Source: Pseudomonadota bacterium (lineage in GTDB: Bacteria; Desulfobacterota; Syntrophorhabdia; Syntrophorhabdales; Syntrophorhabdaceae). Taken from it: DNA of 64,000 nucleotides. The position numbers and the translations under genes are program-made. This document shows, piece after piece, positions 36,468 through 44,876 of this stretch (position 1 is the first letter of the stretch; each line of letters opens with the position of its first letter). The DNA lies in NCBI GenBank assembly GCA_026388275.1, contig JAPLKB010000012.1, positions 1-64,000 on the forward strand, given 5' to 3'. Under the pieces are notes generated by a model. It was not told the origin of the DNA, searched no databases, and was given only the letters and a program-made list of their open reading frames with translations.

Positions 36468-37081
36468 ACCAACGCCACAAAGTTCTTTAACAGATGCATT
36501 CCAAACTTATGGCTCTTTTCCGGGTGAAACTGCACACCCATAATATTATCTTTTACTATGGCCGAGGTGAAATCAAATCCGTAAGATGTTGTTGCAAGTA
36601 CGTTATCCGGGTTTGCACATACGACGTGATATGAATGCACAAAATAAAAACGATTCACTGCTTCAAGATCAGCAAAAAGCGGATGGGCCTGACGAACAGA
36701 AAGCTGGTTCCAGCCCATATGCGGAATCTTCAAATTGGCATTGGCACCCTGAAACTTGAAACGGATCGTTTCCGCATCCAACCAACCCAAACCGTGCAGT
36801 CGACCTTCCTCGCTCCTCATACCTAATAACTGCATACCCAAACAAACACCTAGAATAGGTATTTTGTCTTCCAGCACCAGTTTATTTAGCATCGGTATCA
36901 AGCCACGCTCTTCCAGGTTATTCATGCCCCTGTCAAAAGCACCAACACCGGGGAGAATTAGCTTATCTGTTTTCTCGATATCTTTAATATTTGACGAAAT
37001 AGCTGCATTTACACCTATCTTATTAAGCATATTTAATATCGACCCTAAATTGCCCATTCCGTAGTCTATTATAAGGATCAT
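36464..37081 (-). CDS. HisH-like glutaminase subunit (WbuY type)
   Basis: A 205-residue class I glutamine amidotransferase. It begins ILIIDYGMGNLGSI, has the nucleophile in ILGVCLGMQLL (C80) and the His-Glu pair in VQFHPEKSH (H186, E188). All catalytic residues are intact. It should release ammonia for the WbuX reaction through the HisF-like barrel. It is the paralogue dedicated to polysaccharide modification rather than histidine synthesis, judging by its partners; no other his genes are next to it. Confidence 0.93.
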   Translation of the reverse strand: MILIIDYGMGNLGSILNMLNKIGVNAAISSNIKDIEKTDKLILPGVGAFDRGMNNLEERGLIPMLNKLVLEDKIPILGVCLGMQLLGMRSEEGRLHGLGWLDAETIRFKFQGANANLKIPHMGWNQLSVRQAHPLFADLEAVNRFYFVHSYHVVCANPDNVLATTSYGFDFTSAIVKDNIMGVQFHPEKSHKFGMHLLKNFVALV

Positions 37082-38646
37082 GCTGATAATCCGGTTAGTG
37101 TTCTTTTTTCTTTATTATTTTCTTTGATTAACTTTAGTAAATGTGCGATCGCCTTTTCAGTGTTGCACATATTTTGGGATATTTTATTTTCTTTCAAAAA
37201 ATTTTTTTTGCCTATTTGATGCTCTATGGCGCTGATAATTTCATTGGTTGTCTTAGCTGGTATTGCCCAGCCCGATAAAAATTGCTCTGGGAAAAACATG
37301 GGACCATACTTATGCATGACTACCGATGGAACACCAAATAGTTCTGCTTCAATTACTGTAGAAGAAAAATATGTTAGATGAACATCGATATGTCTTAGTA
37401 CAGCAAATAAAGGAAAGTCAGTGGCCGCATCAAGTTCATAACTGATAATTTTATTATCCCTTAATATTGCATTTATTTTATGTTTCTGATTTAAATAATT
37501 CGGGTGCAAACGAAACCACCAATGAAACGACTTTTCTGTGTTTTTTGCAATTTCGATGATTTTATTGAGTTCATCATATTCTTCATCCCCCCCAATGGTG
37601 TAGAGGACATGTTTTAGATCTAAACAACAATTTTTAATCTTAATAATTTTATCATCGTAATAATTTATAATATCATCATCATTCTCTGGTTGCCACAAAT
37701 GTAAAAACGGGTTTCCACCAACTAAAGGTTCATGCCATTTCAAATGATTTTTATTCCATCCATTAATGGTTGTTGCTTCATAATTACTCCAACACCAAAA
37801 TATTTTTGGTAATAATTCATAACCTTTGTCCGGCACTCTGTTCCATCGTCCATATGCTGGATGAAAATCGCCCTGAAAACCATGCTGAATATCAACCGAA
37901 GGGATTTTCAATACTCGACAAGCAAGATTTAAAGCAAAACCTTCATTCCCATAATAACCCACCGAAAAACAAATTGATGGTTTTGTTTTTCTAAACATTT
38001 TAATATAAAATCTTGCAATATTTATTATTTGATGTGCTTGCATTTTTATTTTTTTTAAATCTGATAAGTTTGTATATAATTTATTTACTTTTAGATAATC
38101 GACAAAATCATCAAATTTATCTAATTTATCATCCTCTGGACTATGAATTTTAAAATAAAGCGCGTTTTTAATTTTAATATAATCAATATATGGTTGTATA
38201 AACATCGATGGACTGTTTCTAGGTATAAAATATTTATTGAAGGGTGTCATAAGGAAATACGATAGTTTATTTACATTAAATAAACTAGCCAGTGGGTCAC
38301 AATATTTTTCATACCAAGTATCTTTTAATTTTATATAAGAAATACCGTCACTTAAAAAAACTGCATCGGCCTGTGAATTTGGTTTACTATTTTTACGGAA
38401 GTCTTTAAGATACGAATATCCAAATCTCAAACCACCCGTTAGAATGCTGATTACTCGGATTATAGAGGCAAAGACTTCTCTGTTTGCTTCTTTAGATTTT
38501 TTATTTATTTTAAATTCATCTGCGTTTTGAAAATAAAGGCTCAGACGAATTATTGGCCATATATGGATGTCATTAATTATCCATTTCTCAACAGGATACT
38601 GCTCCTCGGCTTTGTTAACTGTATCCATAAAGTCCTGTCTATTCAT
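37078..38646 (-). CDS. Putative surface-carbohydrate GT-B-like protein
   Basis: A 522-residue AT-rich gene. I do not recognise a defined family, but IPSVDIQHGFQGDFHPAYGRW, placed here in two parts as PSVDIQHGF and GDFHPAYGRW, and the later STVIEAELFGVPSVVMHKYGP region resemble capsule-type and CDP-glycerol transferase-like GT-B proteins, in which a QHG motif precedes the second domain. WWFRLHPN supports the same fold. The N-terminal 150 residues look unrelated to anything I know. It overlaps the HisH-like gene, so it is co-translated with the amidation cassette. Confidence 0.6.
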   Translation of the reverse strand: MNRQDFMDTVNKAEEQYPVEKWIINDIHIWPIIRLSLYFQNADEFKINKKSKEANREVFASIIRVISILTGGLRFGYSYLKDFRKNSKPNSQADAVFLSDGISYIKLKDTWYEKYCDPLASLFNVNKLSYFLMTPFNKYFIPRNSPSMFIQPYIDYIKIKNALYFKIHSPEDDKLDKFDDFVDYLKVNKLYTNLSDLKKIKMQAHQIINIARFYIKMFRKTKPSICFSVGYYGNEGFALNLACRVLKIPSVDIQHGFQGDFHPAYGRWNRVPDKGYELLPKIFWCWSNYEATTINGWNKNHLKWHEPLVGGNPFLHLWQPENDDDIINYYDDKIIKIKNCCLDLKHVLYTIGGDEEYDELNKIIEIAKNTEKSFHWWFRLHPNYLNQKHKINAILRDNKIISYELDAATDFPLFAVLRHIDVHLTYFSSTVIEAELFGVPSVVMHKYGPMFFPEQFLSGWAIPAKTTNEIISAIEHQIGKKNFLKENKISQNMCNTEKAIAHLLKLIKENNKEKRTLTGLSA

Positions 38647-38676
38647 TTGCCCCTCTAATCATTAATCAACGAGTCG

Positions 38677-39477
38677 CTACAACCCTGTCGGTACTCCCCA
38701 GAAATCACAATTACTGCATAGAGGGATTTTGTTCCTGTTTCCCTCTACATGATGTTTAATCCATTCTTTTCTTTTCGAGCCGTTCCATATGTCCAACAAA
38801 GGTGTAGAAGCAGCATCTCCAATGACCCCGAATCTCTTCGGATCAAATCTCACGCAGATAGAGACTTCGCCGAGTCTGTTAATAGCCATATGATTTAATA
38901 TTTCCAGACAAATCCCTACTTCAGGTACGGTGGGGTTTTTCTGATATTTAAAGCTTCCCAGGGGATTATGTAATATCCTGGTAGCTACGATACCATCTAA
39001 TTCTTCCCATCTTTCAGTATCCACCTTCCCCAGACATCTATAAATCATATGAGGCTTTCTCTTGCCTTTGATCTCCAGAAACTTTTTAACCAGTTCATTC
39101 TGTTCATCCCCATCAGGATCGTTTTCTATGACAGATATAGTAATAGAATCCAGGTTATCTATAATATCGTCTGCTTTTTCTACTATCAATTTAGCATTTG
39201 TATCTACACATTTTATCTGATTCTTAAACAATCTGACTGCTTCACCAAATCTGGGATAAAGAAGTGGCTCACCATTATTGTGAAATTGAACAACAATTCC
39301 ATCCGGTAATTGCTCGGCAATTCTCTTAACCAGCTCAAAGTCCATCTCGCCATAATTCATGGCTATTTCCGGATATTCTCTGTCTATCTTTCTTCTGCCG
39401 CACATCCAGCAGTCCTTGTTGCATCTGCTGGTCAATTCCAGATGAATGCAGTATAATCCGTTAAAATATTTAGCCAT
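38677..39477 (-). CDS. Radical SAM/SPASM-like protein
   Basis: A 266-residue radical SAM enzyme. The cluster motif is CNKDCWMC (C19, C23, C26), followed by FHNNGEPLLYPRF (the GEP element) and a compact C-terminal region with further cysteines (VGICLEIL, VSICVRF, PLCSNCDF) that could bind an auxiliary cluster. Radical SAM enzymes in polysaccharide loci are known to deoxygenate or dehydrogenate sugars, but the substrate cannot be read from sequence. It lies between the carbohydrate gene and a class IV aminotransferase. Confidence 0.82.
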   Translation of the reverse strand: MAKYFNGLYCIHLELTSRCNKDCWMCGRRKIDREYPEIAMNYGEMDFELVKRIAEQLPDGIVVQFHNNGEPLLYPRFGEAVRLFKNQIKCVDTNAKLIVEKADDIIDNLDSITISVIENDPDGDEQNELVKKFLEIKGKRKPHMIYRCLGKVDTERWEELDGIVATRILHNPLGSFKYQKNPTVPEVGICLEILNHMAINRLGEVSICVRFDPKRFGVIGDAASTPLLDIWNGSKRKEWIKHHVEGNRNKIPLCSNCDFWGVPTGL

Positions 39478-39561
39478 TATGCCCTCGTTCTAATGGTATA
39501 ATAAAGCGATATGACGTGTGATGAAATCCGCTAATTCTGTTGAACCACTTGGCGTAGACAT

Positions 39562-40551
39562 CTACCTCTTGGATTTAAAGGAATAAGGCGACGGACCCGA
39601 CGTTGCTTGTGTGTCGCGCTCAGAATCCCATTTTTTTATCTGTTCAATTATATTAACTCCAACTTCACTACTCCACATATCAAGCAGTTGACGTGTAATA
39701 TTTCCCATTGGTTCATTTCCAATTGAAATATTGTTTAGAGATGATACGGGCAATATACAGAACGGGGTGCCCGTCATAAATGCCTCGTCCGCGGTAATAA
39801 CATCATAAGGTTCGATATTCTTTTCGATACAAGGCAGGCCCAGCTTCTTAGCCAATTCAAAAATATATGCACGACTGATTCCTCTGAGTATATTTCTTGG
39901 TTCAGGTGTAATAATCATATTATTTTTGACAATAAAGAAATTGTCCCCGGTTCCCTCTGCAACGAATCCATCCGGATCGAGCAAAAGTGCCCAGTTGTTT
40001 TCGCCTTCGTAATTTGATGCCTCAATGTTGGCCATCAGATAGTGTATGCGGCTTCTGTTTTTTACTTTAGGTTCAAGTAATTGAGCAGGGATAGCCCGTT
40101 GCGAAGTAATGACTGCATTAATACCGGTATCGAACAATTTGCCCATTCCGGCGACAGTCCAGCGCAATGGGAAATCCGCAATAACAACATTCGGGCCTTT
40201 ATGCGTACCTACAATCCCCTGATAAATGGAAAGGATACCTCTGGACACATCAATCAACAATCTATGCTCATCATCCAGTTGAAAACAGGGGTCATTTGCT
40301 TCGATGGTTTCGTGGCAGTGTTTTTCCATTTCATCCATACTCATCTCCAGAGGAATGCGAACATATTTGATAGAGGCATACAAACGCTCCAGATGTTCCC
40401 TGAGTTTGAACTGCACTTTATTGAATGATCTTGTCATTTCAAAGACCATATCACCGAACATCAGGGCTGAATCGTAGATGGATATTCTTGCTTCCGACTC
40501 CGGGACAAACTCTCCGTTAAACCAAACAACTCGGCTTTTTTTCGTATTCAT
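39562..40551 (-). CDS. Class IV aminotransferase
   Basis: A 329-residue PLP enzyme of fold type IV (IlvE, D-amino acid aminotransferase and ADC lyase share it). VWFNGEFVPESEARISIYD at the N-terminus, VKNRSRIHYLMANIEASNYEG with the PLP-binding Lys, FVAEGTGDNFFIV and ITADEAFMTGTPFCILPV are the conserved blocks. In a polysaccharide operon it may make an amino-acid or amino-sugar precursor. A branched-chain aminotransferase role is an alternative. Confidence 0.87.
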   Translation of the reverse strand: MNTKKSRVVWFNGEFVPESEARISIYDSALMFGDMVFEMTRSFNKVQFKLREHLERLYASIKYVRIPLEMSMDEMEKHCHETIEANDPCFQLDDEHRLLIDVSRGILSIYQGIVGTHKGPNVVIADFPLRWTVAGMGKLFDTGINAVITSQRAIPAQLLEPKVKNRSRIHYLMANIEASNYEGENNWALLLDPDGFVAEGTGDNFFIVKNNMIITPEPRNILRGISRAYIFELAKKLGLPCIEKNIEPYDVITADEAFMTGTPFCILPVSSLNNISIGNEPMGNITRQLLDMWSSEVGVNIIEQIKKWDSERDTQATSGPSPYSFKSKR

Positions 40552-40586
40552 ATCTTCACGACCTTTCGATTATGAGAAACTTGTTA

Positions 40587-41279
40587 TTATTTATTCAGCA
40601 AAAATGCTTCCATCAAGGCTTCACACATCTTTAAATCTTCCATCGAGTCAATCTCAAACATTTTCCAGAAATCCATTTTTGTGATGCCTATTTTACCGCC
40701 AAATCTATTATTGTGCTGCTTAAGAACCTCCGGTTTAAACATGTAAAAAGATCCATTCTCAATATATTGTTTTGGAATATCCTGGCGGCGACTTCTATTT
40801 TTGTAATCATAGTTTACGCTTCTTAATGTCCCGTCCGGCATTTTCTCCCAAAAAAATAAGTCTTCCGCCACACTGCAGGAAAACATTGAATCGCAATTTT
40901 GTTCTTGGAAGTCAGTTATCCCACGTTCTATATCCTGAGATTCTCGCAAAGGCGAAGTTACTTGAGGAGCAATAACAATATCAACCTTTCCCATTTTATT
41001 TTCTATGATTTCAAGAGCATGGAGCCAGCCTGTTTCGGAAGTAGCCAAATCTCCAGATAATTTGACAGGTCTGTGTATGATTTCAGTACCACAAGCTTGG
41101 CTTACAGCAAGGATCTCTTCGCTGTCTGAACTGACCCAAATTGAATTGATTCCAGTCGAATGTTGTAGCTGTTCAATTGTCCAGACAATTAAGGGCTTCC
41201 CGCAAAAATCTATAATATTCTTCTTTGGGATTCCTTTTGAGCCGCCTCTTGCTAAAATAATTGCAACTATATTTTTCAT
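40587..41279 (-). CDS. CMP-nonulosonate (acylneuraminate) cytidylyltransferase, NeuA-like
   Basis: A 230-residue nucleotidyltransferase. VAIILARGGSKGIPKKNI is the CTP-binding start of CMP-sialic acid synthetases, followed by WVSSDSEEIL, QVTSPLRES, YIENGSFYMF and FEIDSMEDL, the last giving the metal-binding Asp. It activates a sialic acid-like nine-carbon (or related 2-keto) sugar to its CMP form. It lies 6 bp downstream of the NeuB-like gene. Confidence 0.9.
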   Translation of the reverse strand: MKNIVAIILARGGSKGIPKKNIIDFCGKPLIVWTIEQLQHSTGINSIWVSSDSEEILAVSQACGTEIIHRPVKLSGDLATSETGWLHALEIIENKMGKVDIVIAPQVTSPLRESQDIERGITDFQEQNCDSMFSCSVAEDLFFWEKMPDGTLRSVNYDYKNRSRRQDIPKQYIENGSFYMFKPEVLKQHNNRFGGKIGITKMDFWKMFEIDSMEDLKMCEALMEAFLLNK

Positions 41280-41285
41280 AAATGT

Positions 41286-42134
41286 CTACCGATTAGATTC
41301 AAATGGAATGTGTGCCCTTAGTTTTTCTGCAATTTTAATTTCTTTATGATTCATAGAAATATTGCCATTCCCCATTGCCTTTTCAATCTTTCTTACAGCA
41401 CCTGTAAGTTGACGGAATCCGGACGGTTCAACTGAAGCGGCCTGATCAGAACCATACATGGCACGATCAAGAGTAATATGACGTTCCAGCGATGTAATAC
41501 CAAGAGCCGCAGCAGCATATGACACTGCCAGGCCAACTTCATGCCCGCTGTATCCTACATCGCATTTATAGCGATCCCTGAGTGTCTTAATACAATTCAA
41601 ATTTGCATCCTCATCTTCCATGGGATAGGTAGAAACACAATGCATAAGCTCAAACGGACAACCTGCGTTTTTGAATATCTCAATAGCACGGTCAATATGT
41701 TTTATTTCGGTCATGCCCGTAGAAATAAATGTATGCTTCTTCTCCGAAGCAACCTCTTTTAATAAATCTTCATATATGATCATCGCGGAGGCTATTTTGT
41801 TATATTTCAGATTAAATTGCCGTAAAAATCTCTGGCTCTCAATATCCCAAGCCGACGCAAACCACTCAATCCCTTTTTGTTTGCAGTATGCATCAATCTC
41901 TTTATACTCGCTAAGACCGAACTCAAGACCCTCTTTCTGTGCACGCTGTGTGGTTCCCCAAGGACTTTCCCGTGGTGAATCCAAAAGTTCTTTTGTATAT
42001 ACAAGATCAATCGTTCTTTTCTGGAACTTGACCGCGTCAGTGCCTGCATCCTTAGCAACATCAATCAACTGTTTTGCAATACTTACGTCTCCATTATGGT
42101 TAATACCTATTTCAGCAATAATGAATATTGACAT
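41286..42134 (-). CDS. NeuB-like N-acetylneuraminate synthase lacking the SAF domain
   Basis: A 282-residue PEP-condensing TIM barrel. It has IAEIGINHNGDVSIAKQLID, DAVKFQKRT, FASAWDIESQRF, KIASAMI, ISTGMTEIKHID, VGYSGHEVG and LERHITLDRAM, all typical of sialic acid synthases. The normal C-terminal antifreeze-like SAF domain (about 60 residues) that caps the neighbouring subunit's active site is absent; the gene stops right after the barrel. It probably makes a nonulosonic acid, but the product is uncertain, since no UDP-GlcNAc epimerase for its substrate is visible. Confidence 0.88.
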   Translation of the reverse strand: MSIFIIAEIGINHNGDVSIAKQLIDVAKDAGTDAVKFQKRTIDLVYTKELLDSPRESPWGTTQRAQKEGLEFGLSEYKEIDAYCKQKGIEWFASAWDIESQRFLRQFNLKYNKIASAMIIYEDLLKEVASEKKHTFISTGMTEIKHIDRAIEIFKNAGCPFELMHCVSTYPMEDEDANLNCIKTLRDRYKCDVGYSGHEVGLAVSYAAAALGITSLERHITLDRAMYGSDQAASVEPSGFRQLTGAVRKIEKAMGNGNISMNHKEIKIAEKLRAHIPFESNR

Positions 42135-42282
42135 ACGCCCTCCAGTTTTAACTTGATTATCCCCTAAAGTTTGCTGCAGGGTAAGGCAGGGTTCCTATGA
42201 TTTCTCTGATACCCTGCCGCTTGCAACGGGGACATATATTGATTCTGACAAAATACTTTTGCTAAGCCTTATTATTGTACAA

Positions 42283-43671
42283 TCAAACAGGCCGAAACCC
42301 TCTGAACGAAGAATCTTTTTCGCAATAAAGTTTGCGAGCGTTTTCTAAGGATTTACTTAGTAAAGCTGAATAATAACTTTCAAGTAACTTTGTATTTGCC
42401 TCATAAAGGACCGCATGAAATTCTTCATCACTTAAATTTGTAAAATTAACGGATAGTAAATCAGAATTAACGTGTTTATTTTGATAAAAATCTTCGCAAT
42501 CCTTTAAAAGACCATTCTTAATAGCGTAATAATACAAGGGAGAACCCGGATATGGAGTAACAGGCCTTATTGTTCTTAATTGTGCATGATCATCGTATTT
42601 TAATAAGAAATCAACGCCAAGCTTTAGTGATTCTGCTGTTTCACCTATATTCCCAAAAATTATATTAAACCCCGGGCTTATACCGGCCTCTAAGGTGTTT
42701 ATTATACCAGCATGAATCTGTTTAACTGTAAGCGCCTTGTTCATCACTTTTAGGATTTTCTGGTCTAATGATTCAATCCCATAATTGATAAAGACGCATC
42801 CAGCTTCTTTCATCAATTTTAATACTTCAGGTTTTGCATAATTTAAACGCCCGCTGCACCTCCATCGTATGTTTAATTTTGCTTTTATAAAACTATTGCA
42901 CAATTCAACTGTTCTTTGCTTTGAAACCATAAATAATTCATCCATGAAATCGATATAAGTAATATTGTAATCTTTCTTGAGAATCCGTATTTCTTCGATG
43001 ATACTCTCGGGAGATCTCCCTCTAAATCCTGGATCCATTCTGTAGCAAAAATTACATTTAAAAATACATCCTCTGCCCGATAAAACTGCAAAAAAGCGGT
43101 CTGTATTTCTGATGTTTTCTTCCCTTAGTAAGACGTAATGATCCATAGGGAATAAGTCCCATGCAGGATAAGGGATTTCATCAATATCTTCAATAAGTTC
43201 TCGTCTTATTGTCTGAACACATTTTCCCTGTTCCATAAAAGCAATGCCTTTTACATCAGATAATTTGCCTTTGTTTTCCAAAACACTCAGGAGCTCTACA
43301 ATGGTGTTTTCCCCTTCGCCTATGATTATAGCGTCTGCAGACGTTTTTTTGAGAAAGTACTCAGGTTCAGGTGATGGCCCATGGCCACCTATTATATAAA
43401 AAGGTCTTTTTTTTGTCCTATTGATTGCTTCTGAAATCTTTAATAATTTTCGATATTGATAATATCCGCCTACTACTCCAACACCAACTATGTCAAACTG
43501 CTCTCTTTTCAATAACTCCACCAAGTGCAATTCTGTCCAATGATATACGTCCTGATTATAAATTGTTACATCATGGCCCGCTTTTCTACAAGCTGATGCT
43601 ATGTATGCCAAACCTAACGGAAATACAGAAATATGTGAATCATTATCATAGGCGATCAATAGAATTCTCAT
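42283..43671 (-). CDS. B12-binding-domain-type radical SAM protein
   Basis: A 462-residue enzyme. An N-terminal Rossmann-like region (MRILLIAYDNDSHISVFPLG to IIGEGENTIVELL) resembles the cobalamin-binding domain but has no DxHxxG motif. The radical SAM motif GCIFKCNFCYR places C202, C206 and C209. The C-terminal domain has RTIRPVTPYPGSPLYYYAIKNG, split here as RPVTPYPGSPLYYYA. Relatives include P-methyltransferases and hopanoid or sugar-modifying enzymes. A 148-bp gap containing an 8-bp inverted repeat (42176/42210) separates it from the NeuB gene. Confidence 0.85.
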   Translation of the reverse strand: MRILLIAYDNDSHISVFPLGLAYIASACRKAGHDVTIYNQDVYHWTELHLVELLKREQFDIVGVGVVGGYYQYRKLLKISEAINRTKKRPFYIIGGHGPSPEPEYFLKKTSADAIIIGEGENTIVELLSVLENKGKLSDVKGIAFMEQGKCVQTIRRELIEDIDEIPYPAWDLFPMDHYVLLREENIRNTDRFFAVLSGRGCIFKCNFCYRMDPGFRGRSPESIIEEIRILKKDYNITYIDFMDELFMVSKQRTVELCNSFIKAKLNIRWRCSGRLNYAKPEVLKLMKEAGCVFINYGIESLDQKILKVMNKALTVKQIHAGIINTLEAGISPGFNIIFGNIGETAESLKLGVDFLLKYDDHAQLRTIRPVTPYPGSPLYYYAIKNGLLKDCEDFYQNKHVNSDLLSVNFTNLSDEEFHAVLYEANTKLLESYYSALLSKSLENARKLYCEKDSSFRGFRPV

Positions 43672-43775
43672 TACTACGCCCTCCTCTCCTTGTTGTTCTC
43701 AAAGCTTTCATCACGCTCTAAACAATATCAAAGTTCTAATCCCAGATAAGAGCAGTAAAATGCTTGGATGCACTC

Positions 43776-44876
43776 TTAAAACCTAACATCATATGGAAGA
43801 CCTGCGTTTCCCTTTTTAAAGTTTTGTTTGTCAGTTGCCCAAGGGGTCAATTTTCCTTTTCTCCATTCACTTTCATTACCCTCATAATCTATGTTTGCAA
43901 TAAATCCATAAGGGGTTTTTGAGTAAAGAACACACGCACCGATTCCACCGCCTCTGAGTTGGAAGTAATAATCCCCTCCTAGAATTAGGGCAGCATCACC
44001 CATAAACGTTGCCGAAAAGTCTTTTGAGAATAAAAGCCTCACATTATGTTTATTTGATAAGCTTTTGAAATATTCACATCCAAGTCGATCAGATACCAAC
44101 ATTACTGAATGTTCCGGATACAACTTCTTTAACGATTCATATATCTCAATAAATTCCTTTTCGCTACAATTTCGGTTTGTGGACCACTTATCGGAATACC
44201 TGGCGTTCCAAGTGATATAAGGCTTTTCTGGAATAGAAATGTTGCATTTTTCGACAATATCCTTATGGTATATGAGGAAGCGGTCAATAAATTTTATATC
44301 CTCAAGTGAAACTAAGCGATTAATAATATTAAATATACATGGATAAAACCATTTTCTCTTTTCAACTCTTTTTTGAAAAGGAAATAAAGCGGTCTTCTTT
44401 TTTTCAACATAGACAGTGAATTCTCTCCACGACATTAAGTGGATATCAACCATTGCTCCATCAGCAAGCAATACTTTTGGGAGTTCTAAAAAACTTTCTA
44501 TTAAATATACTTTTTCCGCTTCATTCAAAACTGCCCAGTCATCCCTAAATTCCGAATCTATAATAACGAAATTTATTTTCTTCCTTCGCATCAAAAAATA
44601 TTTTGCAAACATTGCCATATAAAACACCACCCCATAATTTTGAGGCGAAACTAACAAATCATATACAATAACAACTTCTGAAAAATCATCCGCGCGCAGT
44701 CTTTTTAACAAATATTTGGTTTCTTTCTCTTCATCCGCCCATTTTTTTAAACGATACAATAATGACTGTGAACGCCTAATGCGTTCGTAGATTAAACTCG
44801 CCATTGGAAGCAGGACGGATTCTCCTAAAGGCATATTTTGAATGTGCCTCTTCAAGGCTTTCTTATATCGGCTCAT
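43776..44876 (-). CDS. Uncharacterised protein of the polysaccharide locus (GT-like)
   Basis: About 366 residues with an inner ATG start (MSRYKKALKRHI) that leaves a 14-bp overlap with the flippase gene. I do not recognise a family. It looks like two Rossmann-like halves: VVIVYDLLVSPQNYGVVFYM and ...HSVMLVSDRLGCEYFKSL, then FMGDAALILGGDYYFQLRGGG and TPYGFIANIDYEGNE. The glycine-rich third segment occupies the place where GT-B enzymes bind their donor, so a transferase role is possible but unproved. Confidence 0.55.
   Translation of the reverse strand: MSRYKKALKRHIQNMPLGESVLLPMASLIYERIRRSQSLLYRLKKWADEEKETKYLLKRLRADDFSEVVIVYDLLVSPQNYGVVFYMAMFAKYFLMRRKKINFVIIDSEFRDDWAVLNEAEKVYLIESFLELPKVLLADGAMVDIHLMSWREFTVYVEKKKTALFPFQKRVEKRKWFYPCIFNIINRLVSLEDIKFIDRFLIYHKDIVEKCNISIPEKPYITWNARYSDKWSTNRNCSEKEFIEIYESLKKLYPEHSVMLVSDRLGCEYFKSLSNKHNVRLLFSKDFSATFMGDAALILGGDYYFQLRGGGIGACVLYSKTPYGFIANIDYEGNESEWRKGKLTPWATDKQNFKKGNAGLPYDVRF

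Noticed and set aside
35697-37081. Histidine biosynthesis hisF/hisH
   Set aside because: The first HisF catalytic Asp is missing and the partner is a WbuX amidotransferase, so these are the polysaccharide-amidation paralogues.
42176-42217. 8-bp inverted repeat GCAGGGTA/TACCCTGC downstream of the radical SAM gene
   Set aside because: The loop is 26 nt and there is no T-run, so a terminator is not supported.
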